DNA of 64,000 bases, taken from Chitinophagaceae bacterium (GTDB lineage Bacteria; Bacteroidota; Bacteroidia; Chitinophagales; Chitinophagaceae). The notes beneath the pieces were generated by a model, which worked only from the letters and a program-made list of their open reading frames with translations, was not told the DNA's origin and did not search any database. Below, one piece after another: positions 17,977 through 26,860 of this stretch. The stretch spans positions 372,001 to 436,000 of the forward strand of contig JADJVB010000012.1 in the NCBI GenBank assembly GCA_016710745.1, given 5' to 3'. Both the position numbers and the translations under genes were made by a program. Every line of letters starts with the position of its first letter. Position 1 is the first letter of the stretch.

Positions 17977-19678
17977 CAGTTACCGGTTTAGTTTTCAATG
18001 TATAGTCCCTGAAAACTATATTTTTCATTAAAGATTCCCATTTTGAACTGTTTCGTAACTTGTCCATATAAGGATCATATTTCAACACAAAAGAATAATT
18101 AAAGCCGTATTCAACGGCAGTTTCTAACCACTTATAAGCCTCTTTTGAATTACCCGCTTTAGCGTAAAGCCGGGCAAGGCTATACGCCGGGATTCTTCGT
18201 TTATCAACAACAGAATACGTTACAGACTTAACTTTTTTTCCATCAACTTTAAATGTTTCACTATGGTCTATTAGTAACTGTTCATTGTTTGTACTGATGT
18301 TGATGTAATTTTTATAATACTGAATGGCTTCTTTTGATTTATCGGCCAGCATATAACGGCGTCCTCGCAGGTCAGCTATTTCCGGCAATATATATGGGTA
18401 ATAGGCTTCTGTTTCTGTCAACAACCGGTCAGCTTTTTCAAATTGACCGGCATGTATACTGAATTCGGCGAACAACATTCGTTTTGGAAAGTTAATCTGA
18501 CCACTATCGTACAGGTAATTCAGCTGCGTTAAGGCCGCCCTGTTTTTATAAATGGCTTTGCTTACATTAACCAGGTTTAACCGGGCATTTGCATTTGAAG
18601 GTAACAGGTTTAGTGATTTTACATAATACGGGTAGGCCTGCTTTTTCGACCCTGCCCACACATACATATTGCCGATCTTAAAATTAACATCTGCCAAAAT
18701 ATTTTTCTCTGCCAGAATATCGGCAGCCTTGGATAAATATTTTATTCCGTCAAATCGAGGCAGGTAAACAGGACCAGCCAATGGGATATAATTACCAGTG
18801 CCGGGTAAAGAGAAACCGCCACCGTCATGTCTTTCGAAATTCAATGTTACTTCCCGGGGCGAGCCGGTGCTTAACTTATCATACAATATCAAATCTTTAT
18901 CAGGATGGTTTCTATCAGCCATTCGTGCGTATGTATCCAGATCAATAAAAATCTCCTTATTGATTTTTGGAAACCAAACAATAGAGTCAAGGTACATGGA
19001 TTTGGATTTCGCCTGAGCTTTGCTATATAACAAGAGGCCTAGTCGGTGATTCCAGTTACCATCTTCCGGGTACTTCTCCAGTACCCTTCTGTAAAATTCA
19101 TTTAACTCCCGTTCACCCTGTTCCTCATTAACTCCTGTGTAATAGGTTATGGTTTTCTCGGCCTCGACATACCGTTCCAATTTTTCCTGTAATTGCCAAA
19201 GTTTCAAATAACCACCAATACCATCCTGATCCAGATCAATTATCTTTCTAAAATATATTTCAGCTTCATTTGTATGATTCCATTTCTCATACAAAGTACC
19301 TGCAAAATAATAATCTTCAATTTTGTTGTAATAACTGCTACCGAAAAAATTGTCAATACACCTGTGTTCATAGGGATATGTAAATGAGTTTATTACGGAG
19401 TCGGTATACATCTCAAATGCGGCTGCATCGATATGATATTGTAAGGCATAGGTAAACATCAGTTCGGCCTCTTCCCATTTTTGCTGGTCATAGTATATCT
19501 TTCCCAGGCAATGAAATACCAGCGGGTTACTGTTGTCGAGTGCAACAACCTTACTAAGTATTCTAACTGCATTTGAATAATTCTTCTGTTCATACTCCCG
19601 TACACCCCAGAAAAAAAAATGCAAGTATGTCTTTTTTATTAAAAACAGATGTATCCAGCGGGCATGAGGAGAAACCAT
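17963..19678 (-). CDS. Caspase-TPR paralog C, C-terminal part (after frameshift)
   Basis: This frame encodes the second half of paralog C: TPR repeats beginning FFFWGVREYEQKNYSNAVRIL and running to the end motif GFNYSFVLKYDPYMDKLRN. The same stretch in paralog B reads FFTWGVQEYQEKKYENAARIL, so homology starts at about position 19618, and the apparent ATG at 19678 is not a natural start. Residues translated from 19620-19678 match nothing in B. The whole gene from 21635 to 17963 is 3673 bases, one more than a multiple of three; removing one base of the homopolymer at 19611-19619 would give one 1223-residue protein, close to B (1209) and A (1173). Confidence 0.8.
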   Translation of the reverse strand: MVSPHARWIHLFLIKKTYLHFFFWGVREYEQKNYSNAVRILSKVVALDNSNPLVFHCLGKIYYDQQKWEEAELMFTYALQYHIDAAAFEMYTDSVINSFTYPYEHRCIDNFFGSSYYNKIEDYYFAGTLYEKWNHTNEAEIYFRKIIDLDQDGIGGYLKLWQLQEKLERYVEAEKTITYYTGVNEEQGERELNEFYRRVLEKYPEDGNWNHRLGLLLYSKAQAKSKSMYLDSIVWFPKINKEIFIDLDTYARMADRNHPDKDLILYDKLSTGSPREVTLNFERHDGGGFSLPGTGNYIPLAGPVYLPRFDGIKYLSKAADILAEKNILADVNFKIGNMYVWAGSKKQAYPYYVKSLNLLPSNANARLNLVNVSKAIYKNRAALTQLNYLYDSGQINFPKRMLFAEFSIHAGQFEKADRLLTETEAYYPYILPEIADLRGRRYMLADKSKEAIQYYKNYINISTNNEQLLIDHSETFKVDGKKVKSVTYSVVDKRRIPAYSLARLYAKAGNSKEAYKWLETAVEYGFNYSFVLKYDPYMDKLRNSSKWESLMKNIVFRDYTLKTKPVTDGSN

Positions 19679-21635
19679 CCATTTCTGTAGGCGAATACAA
19701 AATCAGCGAAGCCCATTCATTACCATCAAAATGGTACCCTTTTTTGCGCAGGTCTGCTTCATAAAAAAAAGAATCTGATGCGGCATAATCAGTAATATTT
19801 AAATACACATTTCCCAATCTTTCAAAAGGTACAAAATGGCGGGAATTGAGGTCAATGGCTTTTCTATAGAACTCTTCGGCAAATAAATTATTGCCCGTTT
19901 TTTCGTACACATATCCAATGCTGGTGTTGGTTGTTTGTAAATTAGCCTGCAGACTATCGGCAATTTCACCTGCCTTCAATCCTTTATCATACTTGCCCAT
20001 GGAAGCATACAGCACGCATAAATTAGCTTGGGGAATTGCCCACTGGGGCGACAGTTGGGTTGCTTTTATAAAATTTTTTTCGGCCTCGGGAACATTCTGC
20101 TTGTAGGTATACAGAATGCCTAGTTCGTTGTAGATATATGCAGCATACTCCTCCAAAGCGAGAGCCGCCTGCTGTTCTTTAAAGGCTTTTTCAACCAGTG
20201 GCATTGGGTTTTCGGTGGTTGGTATTTTCAACCTTAAAGCAACCCCACTGAAATAATGAAATAGCACATTGGCTTTGGTGCTGAAATATTTATCTGTGGC
20301 CGATAATTTTGCTGCCGTTTCAAACATTTTTGGGTATACATCATATCCATTGTTATCGCTATTGTAGTATCTGCGGCGTTCCAGTTCAGCTGCATCTCCT
20401 TTTATATAATTGGTAATAACATTTTGGCCGGCATCCAGAAAGACACTTGCCAAATCAAGATTAAAACGATTTAATTCTCCTTTATTGTTTCTAAGATTGC
20501 CCTCCAGCTCCTGCATTTTTGCCATGCCGTTATTGTTGCCAGCCAGGGAGGCCAGTTTTGCAATTAGCACAAACGAAATAGTGTCAGGTACCCGTTCATT
20601 TAACTTCAACTCTTCGGTTAAGGTTTCCAGTCTCTCCTTTTTCAACAGACTGAAAAAATATTCATCAGGCTGCCCGTATTCTTCGTCAGCTTGTGCCTGT
20701 GCCTGAAATGCCATTGACATGGCAATCGAATCGTTTCTTACATTTTCAATTACCCTCCTCGCCTCCGTTTTTACCACCGTTGATAAATTAAAATCGGCAT
20801 TCCCTTTAATAGCCGGGGTTTGCACGTCACCTTCTTTTTTTAAAACAGGATCATTGGCCATTTTAGTCTCCATATAGTCCTTTAGCTCACCCAAACTAAC
20901 GGTTCCGTCTTTATTTTCATCGGCCAGGCCGCCCTGCATTCCATTTACCAGATAATAGGAGAAAACACCTCTACCCCCTCCCCAGTCCACGTTTTCATTT
21001 GACAATTGGTCGGGTAAACTGGAAGCCATTCGAATTTCATTCTCTTTTTTTAGCATCAATTGCTCACCCACAAAAAAGTTACCACTAAACCGGTTGCCGG
21101 TCATATTTCCCGAGTGGCAGGCATCGGTGATCATGATCACTTTAGCCCTGGTTTGCACCGATAAAGTGTTGGCCACATCGTTGAGGTAATTAATACTCAA
21201 CCCCATGTTAATAAAAGCTACAGAGGGCGTATTGTAACATATAAGAAATCCGTTCTTATTCATAGTGACGTTCTCCATTTCTCCGTGACCCGAAAAATAA
21301 AAATACACTTTGTCATCAGCTTCGGCTTTGTTCAGCAGCCAACGAAGCGATTTATCAATTTCGCCAACGGTAGCGCCGGAATCGATCAGCAACTTAATAT
21401 TTTGTTCGGGAACCGAGCCGCCTGATGCAGACATCAGAAAATCGGCAAAAACCTCAGCATCCCGGTTCGAAAAAGAAAGCGGCCGGATATCGGGATCCTG
21501 ATAAGATGCAATACCGATCACAATGGCATAGGTATTGCCGGATGATGAAGCCGGTTTATCATCTATACGTAGAGGCTGTGCGGAAATTGTACCTGTAAAA
21601 AATAGCAGTAAAAAAAACAACCGCAGAAACTTCAT
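19590..21635 (-). CDS. Caspase-TPR paralog C, N-terminal part (frameshifted)
   Basis: The frame encodes 681 residues: a Sec leader (ISAQ, about 20), a caspase-like domain with FYFSGHGE (His 117) and MITDACHSG (Cys 173), the WGGGRGVFSYYLVNG segment, a full EF-hand loop (D239, N241, D243, T245, S247, E250), the helical linker with ERRRYYNSDNNGYDVYPKMF, and the first set of TPRs. It runs out of frame in the poly-T tract and ends FFFLGCTGV. If this sequence is real, the product is an intact protease domain with a shortened TPR arm. It is the first gene of the operon, behind a good promoter. The frameshift may be a mutation, a switch, slippage or an assembly error. Confidence 0.85.
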   Translation of the reverse strand: MKFLRLFFLLLFFTGTISAQPLRIDDKPASSSGNTYAIVIGIASYQDPDIRPLSFSNRDAEVFADFLMSASGGSVPEQNIKLLIDSGATVGEIDKSLRWLLNKAEADDKVYFYFSGHGEMENVTMNKNGFLICYNTPSVAFINMGLSINYLNDVANTLSVQTRAKVIMITDACHSGNMTGNRFSGNFFVGEQLMLKKENEIRMASSLPDQLSNENVDWGGGRGVFSYYLVNGMQGGLADENKDGTVSLGELKDYMETKMANDPVLKKEGDVQTPAIKGNADFNLSTVVKTEARRVIENVRNDSIAMSMAFQAQAQADEEYGQPDEYFFSLLKKERLETLTEELKLNERVPDTISFVLIAKLASLAGNNNGMAKMQELEGNLRNNKGELNRFNLDLASVFLDAGQNVITNYIKGDAAELERRRYYNSDNNGYDVYPKMFETAAKLSATDKYFSTKANVLFHYFSGVALRLKIPTTENPMPLVEKAFKEQQAALALEEYAAYIYNELGILYTYKQNVPEAEKNFIKATQLSPQWAIPQANLCVLYASMGKYDKGLKAGEIADSLQANLQTTNTSIGYVYEKTGNNLFAEEFYRKAIDLNSRHFVPFERLGNVYLNITDYAASDSFFYEADLRKKGYHFDGNEWASLILYSPTEMDGFSSCPLDTSVFNKKDILAFFFLGCTGV
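19611..19619 (-). other. Nine-base homopolymer at the frameshift in paralog C
   Basis: Nine As on the plus strand (Ts in the coding strand) mark where the paralog C frame breaks. With eight, the reading A-F-F-F-W-G-V-R continues directly into the TPR sequence that matches paralog B. Confidence 0.8.
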
Positions 21636-21687
21636 TTGTTTTGATTTATGATTTGGCTCGTATTTCGCCCGTTAATTCAGGTGATCA

Positions 21688-21718
21688 TAAATATAACTTT
21701 TTATTGCCACAGTGCAAA
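21688..21718 (-). promoter_or_regulatory. Promoter of the caspase-TPR operon
   Basis: Read on the minus strand: a TTTG box at 21718-21715, a 19-base spacer, then TATATTTA at 21695-21688, matching seven of eight positions of the Bacteroidota TAnnTTTG box. It lies about 50 bases upstream of the start at 21635. Confidence 0.65.
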
Positions 21719-21719
21719 T

Positions 21720-21753
21720 GAAAAAGCTGCTTTACAGATAATGCAAAGCAGCT
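21720..21753 (-). terminator. Intrinsic terminator of the SPFH gene
   Basis: AGCTGCTTT (21725-21733) pairs with AAAGCAGCT (21745-21753) and is followed on the minus strand by TTTTT. The T tract directly abuts the TTTG box of the next operon's promoter. Confidence 0.85.
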
Positions 21754-21773
21754 CTACATATTAAAATAACAGT

Positions 21774-22640
21774 CTATTTTTCTTTAGTTTTTAATGGTAC
21801 AATACCTGCCATTTCGCTGATCACGTTCACCAGGTCACTACCGGCCGGCACAACAAACTTGGTATTCGCACTCATGGCTACTTCAACTGCTTCAAGCTTA
21901 CGTAAAATCTGCGCATTACCAACAAAGTATTCTTCGGCCGCCTGGTTTACCATTTTGATGGCTTCTGCTTCACCTTCCGCTTTTAATATCTGGGCGCGTT
22001 TAGAACCTTCGGCTTCTTTGATCCGGGCACGCTTTTCGCCGTCGGCAACGGTTTCCCGGGCCGTGGCATAGTCAATGGCCGCGATCTTTTCGTTCTCGGC
22101 CTTTACCACTTTGTTCATGGTTTCCTGCACATCAGCCGGCGGATCAATTTGTTTTAACTCGGTTCTGATCACATCTATACCCCAGGTTTTGGTTTCTTCC
22201 AATAGGGTTTTGTGCAGTTCAGCATTGATCTTACCACGTTCACTATTAGCCGATTTCAAGGTCAATGTCCCAATAATATTACGCAATGTAGTACGGGCTA
22301 AATTCACGATCTGCCATTCGTACCGGTTTACATTATATTGGGATGCCTTCACACTGGCTTCATCCGAGATCACCCTGAAATATACCTGTGCATCCACCGA
22401 TGCATTCAAATTGTCGTTGGTAATGATCTCCTGGGCCTGCGCATCTACCATCTGTTCGGTTGTATTAACCATATACATTTTGTCGATAAACGGAATGATC
22501 CAGTGGAAACCCGGCATGGCAAAACTTTTATATTTTCCCAGCCGCTCGATCAAGCCACGCTGCGTGGGCCTTATAATTTTAACACCTAAGGCAAAGATCA
22601 AAATAAGTCCGCCAATTACGTATAACATTTCTTTTTCCAT
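21774..22640 (-). CDS. SPFH/band-7 (stomatin-like, QmcA-type) membrane protein
   Basis: A 288-residue protein. One N-terminal membrane helix (about 4-20) is followed by the band-7 domain (roughly 25-190), with TQRGLIERLGKYKSFAMPGFHWIIPFID (in two parts, 27-55), VDAQVYFRV and the ELKQIDPPADVQETMNKV signature. A long Glu/Ala/Lys coiled coil follows (RARIKEAEGSKRAQILKAEG), then a short hydrophobic end. Such proteins form large ring oligomers in membrane microdomains and modulate proteases and channels. It is monocistronic, with a terminator after it. It lies next to the protease operon, and I see no direct evidence that they cooperate. Confidence 0.9.
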   Translation of the reverse strand: MEKEMLYVIGGLILIFALGVKIIRPTQRGLIERLGKYKSFAMPGFHWIIPFIDKMYMVNTTEQMVDAQAQEIITNDNLNASVDAQVYFRVISDEASVKASQYNVNRYEWQIVNLARTTLRNIIGTLTLKSANSERGKINAELHKTLLEETKTWGIDVIRTELKQIDPPADVQETMNKVVKAENEKIAAIDYATARETVADGEKRARIKEAEGSKRAQILKAEGEAEAIKMVNQAAEEYFVGNAQILRKLEAVEVAMSANTKFVVPAGSDLVNVISEMAGIVPLKTKEK

Positions 22641-22667
22641 AATAACATTTTTTAAAGTGGAATAAAA

Positions 22668-22703
22668 TACTGATTATCCAAAAAGGGAATTTTATTATCA
22701 GTA
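22668..22703. repeat. Inverted repeat upstream of the SPFH gene
   Basis: TACTGAT (22668-22674) and ATCAGTA (22697-22703) form a perfect 7-bp inverted repeat separated by 22 bases, about 30-60 bases before the start codon at 22640. It could be a paired operator. Confidence 0.35.
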
Positions 22704-22811
22704 CAAATAATAATAGAAACCAACCCTGGTGGCTTTGGAGGAAGATACAATTATTACCCGGTATTTCAATGAAATATCGCTTTAATCAGAAACCCATTTT
22801 ATCATTGATGA

Positions 22812-25541
22812 TTACCGGTACAGTTGGTTAAATAAAAGTTTAAAAGTCCCCTGCGATTGTGCCCTGAACGTGATCTCGGGCCCAAAGGCATATAATTTAC
22901 CCCTGCCAACCGTTGCTTCAAAAGCAGTCACTCCGTTTTTTAGATAAGCCTCGCCCCAACTCCAGCCGCTGCGTAAAACCTTATCGGTTCCAAACCAGGC
23001 AAGCGGCTTAATAATTCCTTTAGAAACTGCATCTGGCTTCATTTTAAACACCGGGCTGTTGTCGAAATAAACATCTGTTTCCTTATTAAGTCCGGCTGTT
23101 GCTGTTTGGCTGTTGTCTACGTTCATACGTAAAATACTGCCGGGTGTGTAATATTTATCCCGGCCCAAAGGCTTTTCTTCGCCATTTACCATATCAACCA
23201 TGGCATCGCTCACCGGTAACTTCAGCTGGTAAGCCAGTTGGGTACTACTTCCAATGGTGACGATATTTCCTCCCTGTTCCAGAAATGATCTCAGCGCCGG
23301 TACCGATTTTTCTTCGGTTAGGCGCCCGGTTGTTTTTTTAAATTCATCAGGAATATTCTCCTCGTTCAGTTCCCTGCTGTTTCTGTTCGTTGCACCAACT
23401 GCGGGGATAGCACCGCCAACAAATACAATCACGTCGTATTTTGCCGACAGTTTGCCGGTATCAATTTCTTTTGGATAAATAACCTGGAATGAATAGTTGT
23501 ACTGTTCCATCAGCCACCTCACCCAACCCGAGGCCATAGATCCGCCATATTCATCCCATAAAGCGATACGGGCTTTTTGAATCTTTGAACCGGTAACGGG
23601 CTTTTGGACCAGTGAAATAAATTGAACCTGGTTTTCTGCCGCTATCTGGTTGATCAACGTTTTTGCTTTCGCTGTAGCCGGTACATAAAAAGAGCCGCTG
23701 CTGTAGGCAGAACTTGCCGGTTCACCCGAAATCCGGTACACGTCGATGCCGGCATTGACCAACAGGTTAACCGCTTTGTACGACTGGTTTGCCCGCGCAT
23801 CCAATACATATCCAACCGAAGAGTTTTTAACTGCTTCACCCCGGAGTTTGATCAATTCGCCAGCTTTATTTTTTTCGAATGGCCCATCAAAACCGGTCAT
23901 GATCCGATCGAACTGAACACCCATCTGGTAAGCTAAAGTCCAGCCTGCAGCGTCATACGGTGGAACCGGAGGACCGCCGGGATATTGAAAATCGTTTGGA
24001 TGATCCTGCGGTTCAAACATGTCCAACACATGTGGCCTGAAGGCCTGGTTGGTTTTTACGACATAGGAATTAGCGGGATATTTTTTACCGGCGACTGTAA
24101 AATCGGCCGTGGCCTGGTGAACAATCACGCCTGTTTTGATCAGTGCGTTTAAAAATTCAACAGCCGTGGCAAAATCGGGTTGATCCGAAGGGATGATAAA
24201 ACCCGTTGGATCTTTAAAAGCGATATCGTGCATGACACTATCATAAAATTTTACCGGAATTGTATTGCGGTTATTTACAGTAGTTGATTTTGATCTTTTC
24301 AGCGAATCGGCATACAATTTATTGATCGCTTCAATTTTTGAAGGTGAAAGCGACCAGGTGTTGGTGTTACCTTTGTCGATGGCATTTCTTCCCATCAAAT
24401 AAATATTCATCAACAATTCGTCGCCATGCCTTGCAGCATAATTCAGCACTGCATAATTTAATGAAACAGAATAATCGATCGATTGTCGGAACAACCATTT
24501 TTGAGGTACTATGGGGTTTGGTGTAGCTGCATTCGGTATCAACCGCGAGGTAACCAATGGTATGTTGGAAGGGTTTGGACTACCTACGATCTCAGTAAGT
24601 AAGCCCAGCATGTTATGAAAATAAGTGGTGGTGCGCAAGCCACCATTGTACCAGGTAGAAAAAACAGATCCTGCTTTGCTGGTATAACCCGGTTTGCCTT
24701 CGGCATTGAGGCGGTTTTGCATGGCAGCACCTACCGCATCCAGCCCGGTAATGATCAGGGGATCAAAAACATAATTAAACGGATCACGGTAAGGAGGGCC
24801 CGCAAGTACAGAGCCTGCCGGACCTGATTGGTGATGGTTATACATGATCTGCGGTATCCATTCAATAAATAACTGCCGTCCCATGTTTTGTGTCTCCTTC
24901 ATGTTAAGCATAAAAAAGTCGCGGTTATTATCGTGCCCCACATATTTCTGATATAACCGCGGCAGGTTAGCTGTACTTCTTTTTTCGGGCGTTTTCTCCC
25001 GCATATACCAGTTGCTTACGAGTTCCTGTCCGTCGGGATTAGCATGCGTCATTAAAATAATGACATCATTCAGAATTCTTTTTGTTTCTTCATCATTTCG
25101 GCTAAGTAACTGGTAGGCCGTTTCAATCAACTGATGTATGCCCACCGTTTCTGTAGCGTGCAGGCCACCATCTATCCAAACAACCGCTTTGCCTTCAATT
25201 GCCAGTTGCCTGGCCACCTCTATCGGCACATCGGCATTTCCCATTTTTTGTGAAATGCTTTTATATCGATCCAGTTTTTTTTGATTTTCGGGTGATGTTA
25301 CAATTAACATGAACTGATCTCTGCCCTCTTCTGTTTTACCGATAACCGTAAATGTAGCCCGATCGGAAGATTCCCCCAGTTTTTTAAAATAAGATGCTGT
25401 TTGCGTGAAATTGGCCAATTGGTAATTGTCGCCAATACTAAATCCAAAATAATCCTTGGGTGTTGGAATATTTTGGGCAGCAATTAAGGTTACGCTGAAG
25501 AAAAAGATAACCAATAATGAAAAGCGTTTATTATAGCGCAT
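22812..25541 (-). CDS. Exported M14-family zinc carboxypeptidase
   Basis: A 909-residue secreted peptidase. A leader ends at about residue 22 (IAAQ). The M14 catalytic domain covers about 40-340: zinc ligands His 128 and Glu 131 in GLHATETVG, THANPDGQE (165-173), a conserved HDNNRDFF stretch (203-210), the third ligand near YNHHQSG (236-237) and the catalytic Glu in LLTEIVG (317). Behind it lies a long region with a glutamine-amidotransferase-like pattern (VFVGGAIPAVG, FLEQGGNIVTIGSST), as in many large M14 proteins of this phylum. It likely degrades peptides outside the cytoplasm. No neighbour suggests a specific substrate. Confidence 0.9.
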   Translation of the reverse strand: MRYNKRFSLLVIFFFSVTLIAAQNIPTPKDYFGFSIGDNYQLANFTQTASYFKKLGESSDRATFTVIGKTEEGRDQFMLIVTSPENQKKLDRYKSISQKMGNADVPIEVARQLAIEGKAVVWIDGGLHATETVGIHQLIETAYQLLSRNDEETKRILNDVIILMTHANPDGQELVSNWYMREKTPEKRSTANLPRLYQKYVGHDNNRDFFMLNMKETQNMGRQLFIEWIPQIMYNHHQSGPAGSVLAGPPYRDPFNYVFDPLIITGLDAVGAAMQNRLNAEGKPGYTSKAGSVFSTWYNGGLRTTTYFHNMLGLLTEIVGSPNPSNIPLVTSRLIPNAATPNPIVPQKWLFRQSIDYSVSLNYAVLNYAARHGDELLMNIYLMGRNAIDKGNTNTWSLSPSKIEAINKLYADSLKRSKSTTVNNRNTIPVKFYDSVMHDIAFKDPTGFIIPSDQPDFATAVEFLNALIKTGVIVHQATADFTVAGKKYPANSYVVKTNQAFRPHVLDMFEPQDHPNDFQYPGGPPVPPYDAAGWTLAYQMGVQFDRIMTGFDGPFEKNKAGELIKLRGEAVKNSSVGYVLDARANQSYKAVNLLVNAGIDVYRISGEPASSAYSSGSFYVPATAKAKTLINQIAAENQVQFISLVQKPVTGSKIQKARIALWDEYGGSMASGWVRWLMEQYNYSFQVIYPKEIDTGKLSAKYDVIVFVGGAIPAVGATNRNSRELNEENIPDEFKKTTGRLTEEKSVPALRSFLEQGGNIVTIGSSTQLAYQLKLPVSDAMVDMVNGEEKPLGRDKYYTPGSILRMNVDNSQTATAGLNKETDVYFDNSPVFKMKPDAVSKGIIKPLAWFGTDKVLRSGWSWGEAYLKNGVTAFEATVGRGKLYAFGPEITFRAQSQGTFKLLFNQLYR

Positions 25542-25797
25542 AGCTTTTGTTTTGAGTAACTAAAATAAGCATTATTCGAATGCATAAGGTAATTATCACA
25601 AAGTGTGGACTGCCAACCTGCAAAACCAATAATTGGCATCATGAAATGAATGAAAAATGTTTTATCTTCAAGGGTCTTAGCTTAAAATATGCCCGGCAAT
25701 CCGGGTCGGTTTGAGACTTGTTGGTCTGCCTTATTTGTTTACCGCAGGTTCATTATTTCTTAAAATAATTAATCTCCATTTTAAATTGAGGAAAAGG

Positions 25798-25805
25798 TAA
25801 TTTTG
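25798..25805 (+). promoter_or_regulatory. -7 box of the MscS gene
   Basis: TAATTTTG matches TAnnTTTG exactly, 28 bases before the start at 25833. A matching -33 TTTG is not evident, so the assignment is tentative. Confidence 0.4.
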
Positions 25806-25832
25806 GAGCAGTAACTTCTAAATTCGGTTGTA

Positions 25833-26087
25833 ATGAGTGAAAATGAAATTCTTCAGTTAGCCATTTATATCATTTCTGGTTTTTTGGTTGGATTATTCCT
25901 GCACAAGATCGTGATGCCACCATTGGCCAGGTTGACAAAAAAAACGGCTAATAAATCCGACGACCTCGTAGTTAGCACAATACGCAACTGGTTATCCCCT
26001 GGTTTTTGGCACTTGGTCTTTTTCTGGGACTGCACCGGATGGAGCTGGAGAGCCGTTTTTATACGCAGCTTGAAAACGGACTGCTGA
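25833..26087 (+). CDS. MscS channel, N-terminal part (frameshifted)
   Basis: This frame begins at an ATG behind a TAATTTTG box. It encodes a first membrane helix (LAIYIISGFLVGLFLHKIV) and the segment KSDDLVVSTIRNW. After Trp (25989-25991) the reading LSPGFWHLVFFWDC makes no sense for the family, while the frame two bases over continues as VIPWFLALGLFLGLHRM. The simplest repair is one extra G (GGG in place of GG at 25990-25991), which would give one 342-residue protein through 26860. Treat this and the next entry as one gene. Confidence 0.75.
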   Translation: MSENEILQLAIYIISGFLVGLFLHKIVMPPLARLTKKTANKSDDLVVSTIRNWLSPGFWHLVFFWDCTGWSWRAVFIRSLKTDC

Positions 26088-26860
26088 TATTTTATATTAT
26101 TTCGGCTACGTTTATAACGGCCAGGATCATTTCGGGTTTGTTAACCATCAAAGCCGGCCATGACGACACCATCGTACCAGCGTCGTCAATTGTAGGTAAT
26201 ATTGTTCGGGTAATTATTTATATTATCGGCCTGCTGATCATATTGCATGCGCAGGGGATTTCAATTACGCCGATGCTTACGGCATTGGGTGTGGGCGGTC
26301 TGGCCGTAGCGCTGGCATTGCAAAATACCCTGGCTAACCTATTCGCCGGTTTGCAGATCATTGCTTCGGGGAAATATAATCACGGTAATTTTATTAAACT
26401 TTCTTCGGGCGAAGACGGATTCATTGAAGATATTACCTGGCGCAGTACTACCATCAGGGCTATGAGCGATCATCTTATCATCGTTCCAAACGCCAAACTG
26501 GCCGATATGATCGTAACCAATTATTTTTTACCACAAACCGAGTTATCCTTTTTGGTTAACGTAGGCGTAAGTTACGACAGTGATCTTGACCAGGTGGAAA
26601 CAGTAACAAAAGAAGTTATTATGCAAACGTTGAACGAGGTTGAAGGAGGCGTAAAAGATTTTGAACCCATCATCAGGTTCTATCAATTCGCCGACAGCAG
26701 CATCAATCTGAAATGCATACTAAGGGTAAGCGATTATTCAGCACAGTTTTTGGTAAAAAGTGAATTTATAAAAAGGCTCCACCAAAGGTATAATAAGGAA
26801 GGTATCAACATACCGTTTCCTATACGTACGGTTTTAATGAGAGAAAATCAATCTTCGTAA
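26006..26860 (+). CDS. MscS mechanosensitive channel, main part (after frameshift)
   Basis: The frame from about 25991 onward encodes the body of a small-conductance mechanosensitive channel. It has membrane helices (LLIFYIISATFITARIIS, VRVIIYIIGLLIILH), the pore helix TALGVGGLAVALALQNTLANLFAGL (in two pieces, the Gly/Ala-packed TM3), then the beta domain (EDGFIEDITWRSTTIRAMSDHLIIVPNAKL in two pieces) and the alpha-beta C-terminus. The channel opens under membrane tension to release solutes during osmotic down-shock. The apparent TTG start at 26006 is an artefact of the frameshift. Its last 13 bases overlap the converging WG-repeat gene. Confidence 0.85.
   Translation: MALGLFLGLHRMELESRFYTQLENGLLIFYIISATFITARIISGLLTIKAGHDDTIVPASSIVGNIVRVIIYIIGLLIILHAQGISITPMLTALGVGGLAVALALQNTLANLFAGLQIIASGKYNHGNFIKLSSGEDGFIEDITWRSTTIRAMSDHLIIVPNAKLADMIVTNYFLPQTELSFLVNVGVSYDSDLDQVETVTKEVIMQTLNEVEGGVKDFEPIIRFYQFADSSINLKCILRVSDYSAQFLVKSEFIKRLHQRYNKEGINIPFPIRTVLMRENQSS

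Noticed and set aside
10821..21635. Reading the caspase-TPR genes as TPR-CHAT of a CRISPR type III-E (Craspase) system
   Set aside because: All have Sec leaders and no CRISPR array or gRAMP effector is present; the domain order (caspase first, TPR after) also differs.
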